DNA of 64,000 nucleotides from CAYSWV01 sp964434865 (GTDB lineage Bacteria; Cyanobacteriota; Cyanobacteriia; Thermostichales; Thermostichaceae). Shown here piece after piece: positions 17,496 to 26,462 of this stretch. Each line of letters begins with the position of its first letter. Within the stretch, counting starts at the first letter, position 1. The DNA lies in assembly GCA_964434865.1 (NCBI GenBank), contig CAYSWV010000015.1, forward strand, positions 17,690 through 81,689, read 5' to 3'. A program made the position numbers and the translations under genes. Under the pieces are notes generated by a model. It was not told where the DNA came from, ran no database searches, and was given only the letters and a program-made list of their open reading frames with translations.

Positions 17496-17753
17496 TACTG
17501 AATTCTCAAGATTTTCAACTGGGGGCTGGATCATTGATTTGAATATGTGAATATGTTAGATGATCTGGAAGATCCGCTAGGGATCAGGGCTACTAAGCTT
17601 ACGGTCGTAGAGGATCCGAGCTACGATTCTCACCTCAGTTCCTTCAAGTTTCTATGTGACGTATTCACAAGGTTAACGCTTGATCGAGAATTTAGTTGAA
17701 AAGCTAGTCAGCCAAGATCAAATACCTCAACTCATGTATCTAAAGCACACAAT

Positions 17754-18655
17754 ATGAAGTTAACTTGGATTTACTGGGTCATACTAGCTCTAGTACTACT
17801 ACTATCTAGCCCAGCTAACGGATTTGTCCTCGATGACAATCTAGATAACGGCACTGCAAAGGTCTACAGCGATGATCTACTAGACGCAGCTCGTTGGACT
17901 TATGGAACACAGTCTTTAGTCAAGCAGGGGGAACGGGGGCTAGGTGGTGGCCTTGAGTATGCGATCGCTTCTAATTTTTGTCGGCGACTGATCCCCCGTT
18001 TTATTGATCAGCCCAAGCCCAGCTGTAGCCGCCTGGAAACTGTTATTCAACAAGCCTTTGATCAATGGTCAGCTAACCATCCCCGGCTCAAGTTTGTTAA
18101 TGTGTCTAACCAGATCGGCCTAAATTACCACCAGCTCGATCCACTCAACCGTGGAAAGGCTTTGGGGCCGAAATTGATTTCTTTGCCCTAAGTCCAGACA
18201 ACTATGCCAAAGTTAGCGGGGTGGGGGCTGAGACCTCGTTTTGGTATTTGTACGCTGATCCCGTTGGCACTAACGGCAAGACTTTAGATGGCAATACTTT
18301 AACCAGTGCTGATATTGTCTTCAACATTAAAGCTCCCACGTGCTACCACTTGGATCCCCAGCTAACAGGGCAGGGCTGCAATCACTTTCCCTCTTTGGTA
18401 TTGCATGAAATGGGTCACACGTTTGCCTTGGATCATCCCAATGAATTTCCTGAGCGGAACTTTGATAGCGACAGCGATCCAACCAATGCCATTCCCATTC
18501 ATTGCCAAATGCCAACCCGAGGGCTGCGGCCTTCCTCTCGGATTGATCAGCAATCAGTGATGATCAGCAGTCTGGGTCAAGCTCAACCTGTGCTTTCAGG
18601 GTTAACCCCAGATGACTTGAGCAGTCTTCAGTTTCTCTACCCAATCTGTGATTGA
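17754..18655 (+). pseudogene. Matrixin-like (M10) zinc metalloprotease, frameshifted
   Basis: The N-terminal half (17754-18191, 145 codons) starts with a signal peptide (MKLTWIYWVILALVLLLSSPANG) and ends at TAA after an LGPKLISLP run. Reading one frame away from about 18165 gives GAEIDFFALSPDNYAKVSGV and continues to TGA at 18655. It contains the zinc site HEMGHTFALDHP and a late MISS turn ahead of LTPDDLSSLQFLYP, a matrixin-type end. A single 1-nt loss near the GGGG at 18164-18167 explains the break. Joined, it would be a secreted protease of about 300 residues. Sequencing error is possible, but TRAP decay next door favours a real lesion. Confidence 0.75.
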
Positions 18656-18813
18656 AGTTTATAATCTGAACTAGGACCTGGTTTAAAAGGGATCTAGATC
18701 TGTGGGGTCTCAGCTCCTAGTCTTTGCCTCGATACGTCTCACAGTATTGCTGATTCTTCCCTGCCAGGCTGAGATCAGTTAGGATCTGGACTACCTTAAT
18801 ACCCTGATGGACT

Positions 18814-19401
18814 ATGGCTATTGCAGCTCAACGTTTCAGCTTAGAAGAGTATCTTCAGTACGATGATGGCACTGATACTACCTATGAACTGGTCAATGGA
18901 GAGCTACTGCCGATGACTCTCGGTAAGGGGCAACACGGTGAGATTGCTGACTTTATCCACATCAGCCTTCGTCAAGAAATCAAACGGTTAGGGTGGGAAT
19001 GGGTCTCCAAACAAATGGTTGTTGGTATTCAGTCCCCGCGAGGTGATCGGTGGGATACGATTCGCATTCCAGATGTTGTGGTTTTACCGCTGGTGCAGTG
19101 GCGGGAGATCCAAGATCGTGAAGCTATTATTCGTCTCCATGAGCCGCCTCCCCTTCTGGTGGTAGAGGTTGTCAGTGATTCTACAAAAGTAGTAGATTAT
19201 CGAACCAAACGGGCTGAATACAGTGTGATTGAAATTCCCGAGTACTGGATTGTTGATCCGCTTTCGGCCAAGATAACCGTGCTCACTCTGGCGGATGGTT
19301 GGTATGATGCTACTGAACTAACGGTTACAGACTTCATTTGTTCACCTAGTTTCCCAGATCTGAAGCTAACTGTTCAACACATTCTAAATGGTGATCTGTA
19401 A
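18814..19401 (+). CDS. Uma2 family (DUF820) putative restriction-endonuclease-like protein
   Basis: The 195-residue product shows the PD-(D/E)xK-type Uma2 pattern abundant in cyanobacteria. It has FSLEEYLQYDDGTDTTYELVNGELLPM at the start, then IPDVVVLP (the conserved PDV Asp), LLVVEVVSDST (catalytic ExV) and DYRTKRAEYSVIEIPEYWIVDP. The key acidic and lysine residues are retained. These genes are numerous, mobile and of unknown cellular role. It stands alone in an accessory stretch. The Shine-Dalgarno region is weak (GATGGACT before ATG 18814). Confidence 0.88.
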   Translation: MAIAAQRFSLEEYLQYDDGTDTTYELVNGELLPMTLGKGQHGEIADFIHISLRQEIKRLGWEWVSKQMVVGIQSPRGDRWDTIRIPDVVVLPLVQWREIQDREAIIRLHEPPPLLVVEVVSDSTKVVDYRTKRAEYSVIEIPEYWIVDPLSAKITVLTLADGWYDATELTVTDFICSPSFPDLKLTVQHILNGDL

Positions 19402-19488
19402 GCCTACCTTTGGACTTATTGAAGCCATGTATTTGTTCTCCCCTCCAGGAATGCTTGAGTCTTTATTTCATTTCATCATTTACTGATC

Positions 19489-19926
19489 ATGACTACTTGC
19501 TACCAGTGGTTTTCATTCCCAGAAAAGGTCTCTGTTATCTGTCCCCAGTGCAGAGGTGAAGCAGACTGTAAAAAGGCTCCATGGCTTAGGCAAGAAACAA
19601 GATGGGGAAGTACTTATTATGTTGTTTCTGAACTGAACACATTTGACGGTTATGTATCTTGTTTGCACTGTGGGCTTTCAAAGCAAATCCAAGTTTTTTG
19701 GCCCCAAGATGCATATTGGAAATGTGATGTAAGGGGACAAACTCTCTGGGCTTGGTCTCTGGAACATACTAAGGTATTGCTTGACTATATTCGATCATCG
19801 GCAAGAGACGAAAAGGCTTATCCAGGTTACTTAGCATCACTCTTGCATCTGCCCACACACTTCAAGTTAGCCAAGCATCGAGAGGTATCAATAAAGTCGC
19901 TGAGCAAATTGATTCACAACATGTAG
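19489..19926 (+). CDS. Hypothetical protein with paired CxxC zinc-ribbon motifs
   Basis: I do not recognise a named family. The 145-residue product has CPQC (about residues 18-21) and, after a 40-residue beta-rich stretch, CLHC (about 58-61), forming a likely four-cysteine zinc ribbon. The C-terminal half is helical and basic (SLEHTKVLLDYIRSSARDEKAYPGYLASLLHLPTHFKLAK). It resembles small, scattered bacterial zinc-ribbon proteins in accessory regions. It has no signal peptide. Its AT-richer, simple codon use differs somewhat from flanking housekeeping genes, which hints at transfer. Confidence 0.7.
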   Translation: MTTCYQWFSFPEKVSVICPQCRGEADCKKAPWLRQETRWGSTYYVVSELNTFDGYVSCLHCGLSKQIQVFWPQDAYWKCDVRGQTLWAWSLEHTKVLLDYIRSSARDEKAYPGYLASLLHLPTHFKLAKHREVSIKSLSKLIHNM

Positions 19927-19956
19927 CTCTACGTTAAGTCTTTGAGTGTGTTGCCC

Positions 19957-20150
19957 CAAGCCTGGACGCATCACCCAATCAAGACTCTCCTTGGCCAGAG
20001 ACTTTTCCTACTCCGAGAGCTGGTCAATCTACTCAAAGCGCCGCAACAGCTCCCGGTCCTGAATACTGAGAGATCCCGAGGTACTCTTTGCCTCAAAAGC
20101 CAAGTAGTCTAAAGCGACATCGTAACAAGCTAAGTAGATCGGGGAAAATA
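19957..20150 (-). pseudogene. Remnant of an XRE-type transcriptional regulator (C-terminal part)
   Basis: Read on the minus strand, the stretch encodes PIYLACYDVALDYLAFEAKS, SIQDRELLRRFE, stop, IDQLSE, stop, EKSLAKESLDWVM. This is the pattern of the C-terminal half of cyanobacterial XRE antitoxin-like regulators (the 'vSLDYL' helix and 'DrELLrrFEeID.L.E.eK' tail). Two in-frame TAG codons (CTA at 20029-20031 and 20008-20010) replace what look like Glu codons. No DNA-binding N-terminus is recognisable beyond 20150. From 20151 to 20514 I see no gene. Confidence 0.5.
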
Positions 20151-20514
20151 AACTGCACTAAAAAAGGCTGAAACCCTTGTTTTACCGTCATCCAACGCAG
20201 GATAATAACCTTGACCTACTTAGTGCACCTTGGAACAATTGTAGTGCGGCCAGGAATAATCATCATGATCCAAAGCTCACTCAGTTTGTGTTGACCTTGA
20301 TCAGTTAAGCTCATTGACAATGTTTGAAAGTTTACTTATAGCTTGAAAAGCCTTAAATTCTCAGTAGCTTGGAGCTAGATCGCAAGTCTTGAGCAAAATT
20401 CTCCTATTAGGGATAGATGCGTTATTAAAACTTCCAGAACCTGGTTAAAGCTAGTTCTTGCTGATTGCAGCACTTGAGCTTATACTCTCGGGTATTCAAG
20501 CTCATGAGGATCCC

Positions 20515-22545
20515 ATGGCAACGCGTTCAACACCGTTTTGGTCTTTTCTGATTTCATGTAGTGGGGCTCTGGTTTTAATCTCTTGTGGAAGTGGATCTCG
20601 CTCTCCGCTTAGCCTGGCGCCGGGTTTAGATCCCCCTCAAGTTTCAGCTGCTGTTACCACAGTCCCCGCTGGCCAGATCCAAATTCAAGCCATAGCTCCG
20701 TGGCCACTACCGGACCGCATTCAATTGCAGTCGATCACCTTTGTGGCCTTACCCGGATCTGACCTAGCTAACCGGACTTATATTGCTGATTTGGTGGATG
20801 CCTTCACTAGCTTTGATCTAAACAAACCCCTCACGCTAGCTAACCATCCCGAGGCCACCCTTTCTATTCAAGTTCATTCTATTGAAACTGCCAATCTACT
20901 CTTTTTAAATGATTTTCCAGCCGTTACCTTCGATGACTTTGTTTTAGCATTTGCGTTGTCTCAGCTGCCAGTGAGTCTGCGAGATCCTGACAACATTACT
21001 TCACTGGCTAACGATTTGTTTCAAAGTCGAGATCTAGAATATGCCCCAGAAGACTTGGATCCAGTTCCCGATGCCACCAATACTGACTTTGTCACGGGAG
21101 GAACACCCTCACCTGATCTCAATGATGTTGCCGCTATCTATGCAGCTCTTCAGCTACCTGCTGCCTTACGCACCCCCGAAAATCTAGCCCTTGTGATCAA
21201 TGCGGTTACAGATGGGACTCTCACTGCCACTGACATTATTGCGATCCCTGGTGCAGCCCCTCAAACCACAGTTACCCTGGTGAATACTTCACTTGATGGC
21301 ACCACTCCTGATGATGGCCTCTGTACCTTGAGAGAAGCTATCGACAGTACAGATACTGGCAGCTGTGGTACTGAACAAGGGGTGATTCAGTTTGATCCTG
21401 ATACGTTAGCAGGTGCAACCATTACCCTCAATTCCACCTTACAGATCGAGCGAGATGTTGAGATCCAGGGATTACCAGACAACCGCATTGCTATTGACGG
21501 TAACCAGTCTGTCCTGATCTTTAGCATTCTTTCAGGCACTGTCACGATTGATAATCTCAATATTGTGGACGGCTACGGTATCGGTGCTTTTCCATATGGT
21601 CCCTTTGTGGGGGGCATCTTGAATAATGGCATCCTCACGGTGAACAATAGCACCATCTCTGGCAATGGAGGCTATTACGGCGGTGGCATTATCAACTTTA
21701 ATACCATGACTGTCAACAACAGTACGATCACAGGTAATCTATCCTTTAGAGTGGGGGGAATTTCCAACGATCCAGGGGCGAGCTTGGTCGTTAACAACAG
21801 TACTATTTCCGGCAATGTGGCAGCTCAGGGGGATGGTGGTCTCAGAAACTTTGGCAACACTACGGTGAATAACAGCACCATCTCTGGCAACCTAGGCCGA
21901 GGTGTGAGCAACAATGGCACGATGGTGATTAACAACAGTACTATTTCTGGCAATGTAGACAGCTATGGAGGGGGCGGCATTGAAAATGATTTCAATAGCA
22001 CCTTGACTATCAATAACAGCACAATCTCTAATAATTTAGTGTTGGGTGACTTTGCTGCGGGCCTCTATAATGACGGCACGTTAACGATCAGCAACAGTAC
22101 GCTTTCGGGTAATGTGCCGGCGGGTCTTGCGAGTGACTTTGGGGAGCTATCAGCCAGCAATACTCTGATCGTGAACTCCGTGGGACCTAATTGCAGCAAT
22201 AGTCTCTTAGATGCAACGAACTTGTCTGATGATAATTCCTGTGGCAGTGCTCAAGTGGATGCTAGTGCAGGTGAGGTTACCGTATTTGGATCGCTAGACG
22301 CTAATGGGACTACCATCGTCACCGGTGATCCTAATGGCACCCTAACACCGCTGCAAACCCATGCCCTCTTGACTGGCCACCCTGCTATTGATGCCGGGGA
22401 TACTACCCTGATCCCACCCGATGAGGCGGATCAAGACACGGATGGGGATACGACTGAACCCGTCCCCTTTGATCAGCGGGGTACTGGCTTTGATCGAGTG
22501 CTGGGCATCAGTGTAGATATTGGCGCTTTTGAATTTTCACCCTGA
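20515..22545 (+). CDS. CSLREA-domain right-handed beta-helix surface lipoprotein
   Basis: The product of about 676 residues starts with a lipoprotein signal whose lipobox is LISC (MATRSTPFWSF...ALVLISCGSG). ATG 20515 has GAGGA six bases upstream, so the earlier TTG at 20458 is rejected. An N-terminal region of about 250 residues is followed by the CSLREA motif (DDGLCTLREAID). Seven beta-helix coils are each marked by an NNSTISGN-like asparagine ladder. The end has a typical 'AIDAGD...DQRG.GFDR...VDIGAFEF' terminus. Such proteins are surface-displayed adhesins or polysaccharide binders. No secretion partner is adjacent. Confidence 0.85.
   Translation: MATRSTPFWSFLISCSGALVLISCGSGSRSPLSLAPGLDPPQVSAAVTTVPAGQIQIQAIAPWPLPDRIQLQSITFVALPGSDLANRTYIADLVDAFTSFDLNKPLTLANHPEATLSIQVHSIETANLLFLNDFPAVTFDDFVLAFALSQLPVSLRDPDNITSLANDLFQSRDLEYAPEDLDPVPDATNTDFVTGGTPSPDLNDVAAIYAALQLPAALRTPENLALVINAVTDGTLTATDIIAIPGAAPQTTVTLVNTSLDGTTPDDGLCTLREAIDSTDTGSCGTEQGVIQFDPDTLAGATITLNSTLQIERDVEIQGLPDNRIAIDGNQSVLIFSILSGTVTIDNLNIVDGYGIGAFPYGPFVGGILNNGILTVNNSTISGNGGYYGGGIINFNTMTVNNSTITGNLSFRVGGISNDPGASLVVNNSTISGNVAAQGDGGLRNFGNTTVNNSTISGNLGRGVSNNGTMVINNSTISGNVDSYGGGGIENDFNSTLTINNSTISNNLVLGDFAAGLYNDGTLTISNSTLSGNVPAGLASDFGELSASNTLIVNSVGPNCSNSLLDATNLSDDNSCGSAQVDASAGEVTVFGSLDANGTTIVTGDPNGTLTPLQTHALLTGHPAIDAGDTTLIPPDEADQDTDGDTTEPVPFDQRGTGFDRVLGISVDIGAFEFSP
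21635..22115 (+). repeat. Seven in-frame coding repeats of the beta-helix protein
   Basis: The DNA repeatedly encodes (V/I)NNSTISGN with related codons (GTGAACAATAGCACCATCTC and variants), at spacings of about 57-75 bp. One coil has SNNLV and the last is ISNSTLSGNVP. Identity is imperfect, as expected for an old internal expansion. Confidence 0.75.
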
Positions 22546-22705
22546 CGAATTGATCAGTTGTGATAGCTCGGTCAGGTCAATCTTTTGGTAACAGACTGTC
22601 AGAAGATAGCGTATGGTATGTCAGTGCCACTTGTATGGATCAAGACCAAGCCTGTTGCTATACGTTTCTTCTGATACTGTTCAATATTTTATTGAGGCTC
22701 ACTCC

Positions 22706-23581
22706 ATGACAGTCGCGCATTGGACTCGTTGGCAAGATTTCCACGCTTCACAACAGGAGATCACTCTAGCAGCTGGAGTCGTGGCTCATATTGCTGTCCA
22801 GATCCGTTATATCGACCTAGGTCAGGCCCAGCAAGGAACTATTTTGTTAATGCATGGAATCCCGACCTGGGGCTTTCTTTATGCACCGATCATTCCCCAT
22901 CTGGTCGCGGCAGGGTATCGAGTTATCGCACCCGATTTTATTGGTCATGGGTTTTCTGATCGTCGAGATCGCTTTGATCGATCCTTTCAAGATCAAGCCC
23001 GGATGATCGTGGCCTTATTGGATCAGTTGGGCTGTGATGCTGTGAATGTGGTGGGTCATGACACAGGTGGGGCTGTAGCTTTGATTTTGGCGATTGAGTA
23101 TTCTACCCGGGTACAGCGCCTCGTGATCTGTAATGCCGTGTGTTACGACCGATTTGATGATGACATGCTGGATTTTGGTCATCCTTTGCGTTGGCAAGCC
23201 CGATCAGTAGCCGATCTCACCCAAGCCCTGACCGAGAGCCTAGCCGCTGGCCTTTCCCATCCCGAAGCCTTGACAGTTGACTTTCAAGAGGGCACTCTAG
23301 CACCTTGGTCTACAGAAGAGGGCAAACTCAGCCTGCTCAGAAATGCGTCAGCCCTCAATGCTAACCAGACCATGGCCTTAGTAGATCGGCATGCAGCCAT
23401 TACCGCCCCGACCTTGATCCTTTGGGGACTTGATGATCCGTGGCAAAAAGCCGCCGATGGTCAACAACTGGCTCAGGAGATCCCTCAGGCTATCTTTAAA
23501 GGGATTGAAGGAGCTTCTCACTGGATTCAACAGGATGCTCCTGAACAATTCACAGCGGCACTGCTAGATTTTTTGGCCTGA
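22706..23581 (+). CDS. Alpha/beta hydrolase, haloalkane dehalogenase / epoxide hydrolase-like
   Basis: The 291-residue product has the oxyanion-hole motif HGIPTWGFLY, the APDFIGHGFSD strand and the nucleophile elbow GHDTGG with Asp119. It also has the acid turn LWGLDDPW and the catalytic His in GASHWIQQDAP. An Asp nucleophile points to dehalogenases and epoxide hydrolases rather than esterases. However, the residue after the Asp is Thr, not the halide-binding Trp of classical haloalkane dehalogenases, so the reaction is open. ATG 22706 follows GAGG. The in-frame ATG at 22613 adds a Cys-rich tail atypical of the family and is rejected. Confidence 0.82.
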   Translation: MTVAHWTRWQDFHASQQEITLAAGVVAHIAVQIRYIDLGQAQQGTILLMHGIPTWGFLYAPIIPHLVAAGYRVIAPDFIGHGFSDRRDRFDRSFQDQARMIVALLDQLGCDAVNVVGHDTGGAVALILAIEYSTRVQRLVICNAVCYDRFDDDMLDFGHPLRWQARSVADLTQALTESLAAGLSHPEALTVDFQEGTLAPWSTEEGKLSLLRNASALNANQTMALVDRHAAITAPTLILWGLDDPWQKAADGQQLAQEIPQAIFKGIEGASHWIQQDAPEQFTAALLDFLA

Positions 23582-23707
23582 TCTTCAAGTTTCGCGGCTT
23601 TAACTCATCTCTTCAAAGAAGTCCCTCAAAACATTTTATGTAGATGCATGGGTATTGTCGAGCAATCTATCCGATAATGATCCCACCTCAGAACTCTACA
23701 GTTAGCT

Positions 23708-25684
23708 ATGACGCAACCTACCGAACCCACCATTGAGTCGATCCTGCACGAAAACCGCCACTTTGCACCTCCCACGACCTTTGCCCAAACCGCTCGAATT
23801 TCAAGTTTTGAAGCCTATCAACAGCTGTATCAGGAGGCTCAAGCTGATCCCGAAGCGTTTTGGGATCGTTTAGCCCGCCAGGAACTCCACTGGTTTAAAC
23901 CTTGGGATCAGGTGTTGCAGTGGGAGCCACCTCAAGCACAATGGTTTGTGGGGGGGCAACTGAACATAACCTATAATTGCCTGGATCGACATTTGACCTC
24001 AGAACGGCGGCATAAAACGGCCCTGCTTTGGGAAGGGGAACCGGGGGATACCTGCGCCTTAACGTATGAAGAGTTACATCGCCAGGTGTGTCAGTTTGCG
24101 AATGCCTTGAAATCGTTAGGCGTTCAAAAAGGTGATCGAGTCGGGATTTACATGCCCATGATTCCCGAAGCCGCTATAGCGATGTTGGCCTGTGCTCGGA
24201 TTGGAGCTCCTCATACCGTAGTTTTTGGCGGGTTTAGTGCCGAAGCCCTCAAAGATCGACTCAATGATGCCGAAGCTAAAGTCGTGATCACAGCGGATGG
24301 GGGATGGCGTAAAGATGCCATTGTCGCTTTAAAAAGTCAGGTTGATCGGGCCTTAGATCATGATCAAGTTCCCAGTGTGCAGTCCGTGGTGGTGGTACAT
24401 CGGGCCGGAGATGAGTGTCCTATGGTACCCGGGCGGGATGTGTGGTGGCATGATCTACAGCCACACCAGTCAACCGAGTGTCCAGCCGCACCCATGGACA
24501 GCGAAGATATGTTGTTTATCCTTTACACCTCAGGCACCACCGGAAAACCCAAAGGTGTGGTCCACACGACAGGCGGCTATAACTTATACACTCATATCAC
24601 CACCCAATGGATCTTTGATCTGCAAGATCATGATGTGTATTGGTGTACGGCAGACGTTGGCTGGATCACTGGACATAGCTACATCGTGTATGGGCCGCTA
24701 TCGAATGGGGCCACAGTCTTTATGTATGAAGGGGCACCCCGACCGAGCCATCCGGGCTGTTTTTGGGAATTAATTGAAAAACACAAGATCACCATTTTCT
24801 ATACCGCACCCACTGCTATCCGGGCCTTTATCAAAATGGGAGATGAGTTACCTAACCGTCATGATCTATCTTCACTGCGGCTGCTGGGTACCGTGGGCGA
24901 ACCGATTAATCCAGAAGCTTGGATGTGGTATCACACCGTGATTGGTCAACAGCGCTGTCCCATTGTTGATACCTGGTGGCAAACTGAAACTGGCGGCATT
25001 ATGATTACACCCTTACCGGGCGCCATTTCTACCAAGCCGGGATCCGCAACACTACCCTTTCCAGGCATTCAAGCCGATGTTGTCGATCGAGACGGTAACA
25101 GCATTTCAGATCAACAGGGCGGGTACTTGGTCATTCGACAGCCCTGGCCCGGGATGATGCGAACAGTCTATAAAGATCCGGAGCGCTTTCGTCGGAGTTA
25201 CTGGGAGCAAATTCCCCCTCAAGATCATCAGTATGTCTACTTTGCGGGGGATGGGGCCCATCGAGATCAAGAGGGTTACTTTTGGGTTATGGGTCGGGTG
25301 GATGATGTGATCAGTGTTTCCGGTCACCGCCTAGGCACGATGGAAATTGAATCTGCCCTAGTGTCGCATCCCGCTGTCGCCGAAGCTGCCGTTGTGGGCC
25401 GACCCGATGAGATCAAAGGTGAAGCCATTGTGGCCTTTGTCATCCTGGACAACCAGCATCAATCCAGTGATCAGTTATTCAATGAGTTACAGGCTCATGT
25501 TGTTGATCAAATTGGAACCCTGGCTCGGCCTAGTGACATTCGTTGGACTGATGCACTACCCAAAACACGATCCGGCAAGATTATGCGACGTTTATTAAGA
25601 ACTTTAGCTGCAGGCAGCGGTATCACCGGCGACACCTCAACCCTAGAAGATCTGAGTGTACTGGAAAAGCTCCGTCAACCGTAA
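23708..25684 (+). CDS. acs: Acetyl-CoA synthetase
   Basis: AMP-forming acetate:CoA ligase, which activates acetate through acetyl-AMP. The 658-residue length equals the family norm. Motifs in order are the N-terminal ACAS block (FWDRLARQELHWFKPW), AMP-binding P-loop YTSGTTGKPKGVVHT, the TADVGWITGHSYIVYGPL block, VDTWWQTETGG, GRVDDVISVSGHRLGTMEIESAL, and the C-terminal PKTRSGKIMRR carrying the lysine that is acetylated in regulated enzymes. No acetyltransferase or deacetylase gene adjoins. The stop codon (25682-25684) lies in a 14-bp tandem repeat shared with the convergent cupin gene. Confidence 0.96.
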   Translation: MTQPTEPTIESILHENRHFAPPTTFAQTARISSFEAYQQLYQEAQADPEAFWDRLARQELHWFKPWDQVLQWEPPQAQWFVGGQLNITYNCLDRHLTSERRHKTALLWEGEPGDTCALTYEELHRQVCQFANALKSLGVQKGDRVGIYMPMIPEAAIAMLACARIGAPHTVVFGGFSAEALKDRLNDAEAKVVITADGGWRKDAIVALKSQVDRALDHDQVPSVQSVVVVHRAGDECPMVPGRDVWWHDLQPHQSTECPAAPMDSEDMLFILYTSGTTGKPKGVVHTTGGYNLYTHITTQWIFDLQDHDVYWCTADVGWITGHSYIVYGPLSNGATVFMYEGAPRPSHPGCFWELIEKHKITIFYTAPTAIRAFIKMGDELPNRHDLSSLRLLGTVGEPINPEAWMWYHTVIGQQRCPIVDTWWQTETGGIMITPLPGAISTKPGSATLPFPGIQADVVDRDGNSISDQQGGYLVIRQPWPGMMRTVYKDPERFRRSYWEQIPPQDHQYVYFAGDGAHRDQEGYFWVMGRVDDVISVSGHRLGTMEIESALVSHPAVAEAAVVGRPDEIKGEAIVAFVILDNQHQSSDQLFNELQAHVVDQIGTLARPSDIRWTDALPKTRSGKIMRRLLRTLAAGSGITGDTSTLEDLSVLEKLRQP

Positions 25685-25734
25685 AGTCAACCCTGTAAAG
25701 TCAACCCTGTAAAGTCAACCCTGTAAAGTCAACG
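25681..25734. repeat. 14-bp tandem repeat between convergent acs and cupin genes
   Basis: GTAAAGTCAACCCT occurs three times (25681-25694, 25695-25708, 25709-25722), followed by a fourth diverging copy GTAAAGTCAACG (25723-25734). The acs TAA stop (25682-25684) is in the first copy and the cupin gene's stop (TCA at 25729-25731 on this strand) is in the last. Confidence 0.85.
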
Positions 25735-26127
25735 GTAAAGTGGTGTATACAGTTCAAAATCCAGCACATGCATATCATCTTCACCTAAGTATTCACCATT
25801 TTGAATTTCAACCAATTCAGCCGGTAACACACCAGGATTGAGTAACCGATGGGGAATACAAGGCGGAACATAGGTGGATTGGCCTTTAGTTACCAAGGTC
25901 TCCACCCCATCACAAACTACCAGGACTGTTCCAGCTACCACAATCCAGTGTTCACTGCGATGATGATGCATGTGAGAGGTCATTTGGCCTGAGGGTTTGA
26001 TATCAACCCGTTTGATCCGAAAATGATCACCGGCATCTAGCAACGTTGTGGTTCCCCAAGATCGGGGGATCACTTCACCAACGGCACCATCTCGATCAGC
26101 TGCTGTCATATCCATGGGATCTGTCAT
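25729..26127 (-). CDS. Cupin, mannose-6-phosphate isomerase type II C-terminal-like
   Basis: The product of about 132 residues is a single cupin domain resembling the isomerase half of bifunctional ManC/AlgA proteins. It has SWGTTTLLDAGDHFRIKRVDIKPSG, the metal-site cluster SHMHHHRSEHWIVVAGTVLV, and a second motif YVPPCIPHRLLNPG followed by ELVEIQNGEYLGEDDM. His/Glu ligands are present. Such stand-alone cupins interconvert mannose-6-P and fructose-6-P, or bind sugar nucleotides. I chose ATG 26127 because GAGG lies 8 nt before it. ATG 26157 in frame is the alternative. It is convergent with acs. Confidence 0.82.
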   Translation of the reverse strand: MTDPMDMTAADRDGAVGEVIPRSWGTTTLLDAGDHFRIKRVDIKPSGQMTSHMHHHRSEHWIVVAGTVLVVCDGVETLVTKGQSTYVPPCIPHRLLNPGVLPAELVEIQNGEYLGEDDMHVLDFELYTPLYR

Positions 26128-26462
26128 CGGTTTATCCTCTTGCACCATCCAACCCATTCCACCTAGAAGCCAACGTAGAATCCACGATCAATCCAGCTAC
26201 GACTCTGACTTTGATCAGGGAAGACCAGCCGACAGCCTGGCTCTATCATAAGCTAAGTGTTTTAGCTAATCATGGCATTGGAATCCCTCTCAAAAACACC
26301 CCACACAGCCCAGGAAGTAAGGTATGCTCGCTTTTAGATCGCCTATTGATGGATAGATACAGCGTCAAGTTAGATCATTAGGTTTATAGGTGACCTAAAA
26401 ATAGCTGGCGGCAGTATCACTGATGCATAGACAGTTCGTATTTCCGGTGGAAGGATTGAGAC
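26128..26462. other. Gap between cupin and tolC
   Basis: This holds the divergent promoters of the cupin and TolC genes. One plus-strand frame is open from 26046 to 26381, with a protein-like stretch, but it overlaps the cupin gene and has no start signal. I see no repeat or RNA gene. Confidence 0.3.

Noticed and set aside
21635..22115. Possible CRISPR array
   Set aside because: Spacing is irregular, the repeats are in frame and encode the beta-helix coils of a surface protein.
24360..24773. Alternative-frame ORF of 137 codons inside acs
   Set aside because: Same strand, different frame of a full-length acetyl-CoA synthetase, with no independent signals.
26046..26381. Plus-strand ORF of 111 codons with a protein-like second half (TLTLIREDQPTAWLYHKLSV)
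   Set aside because: The first half is antisense to the cupin gene, there is no plausible start or ribosome site, and I could match it to no family. It could be a gene remnant but is not supportable.
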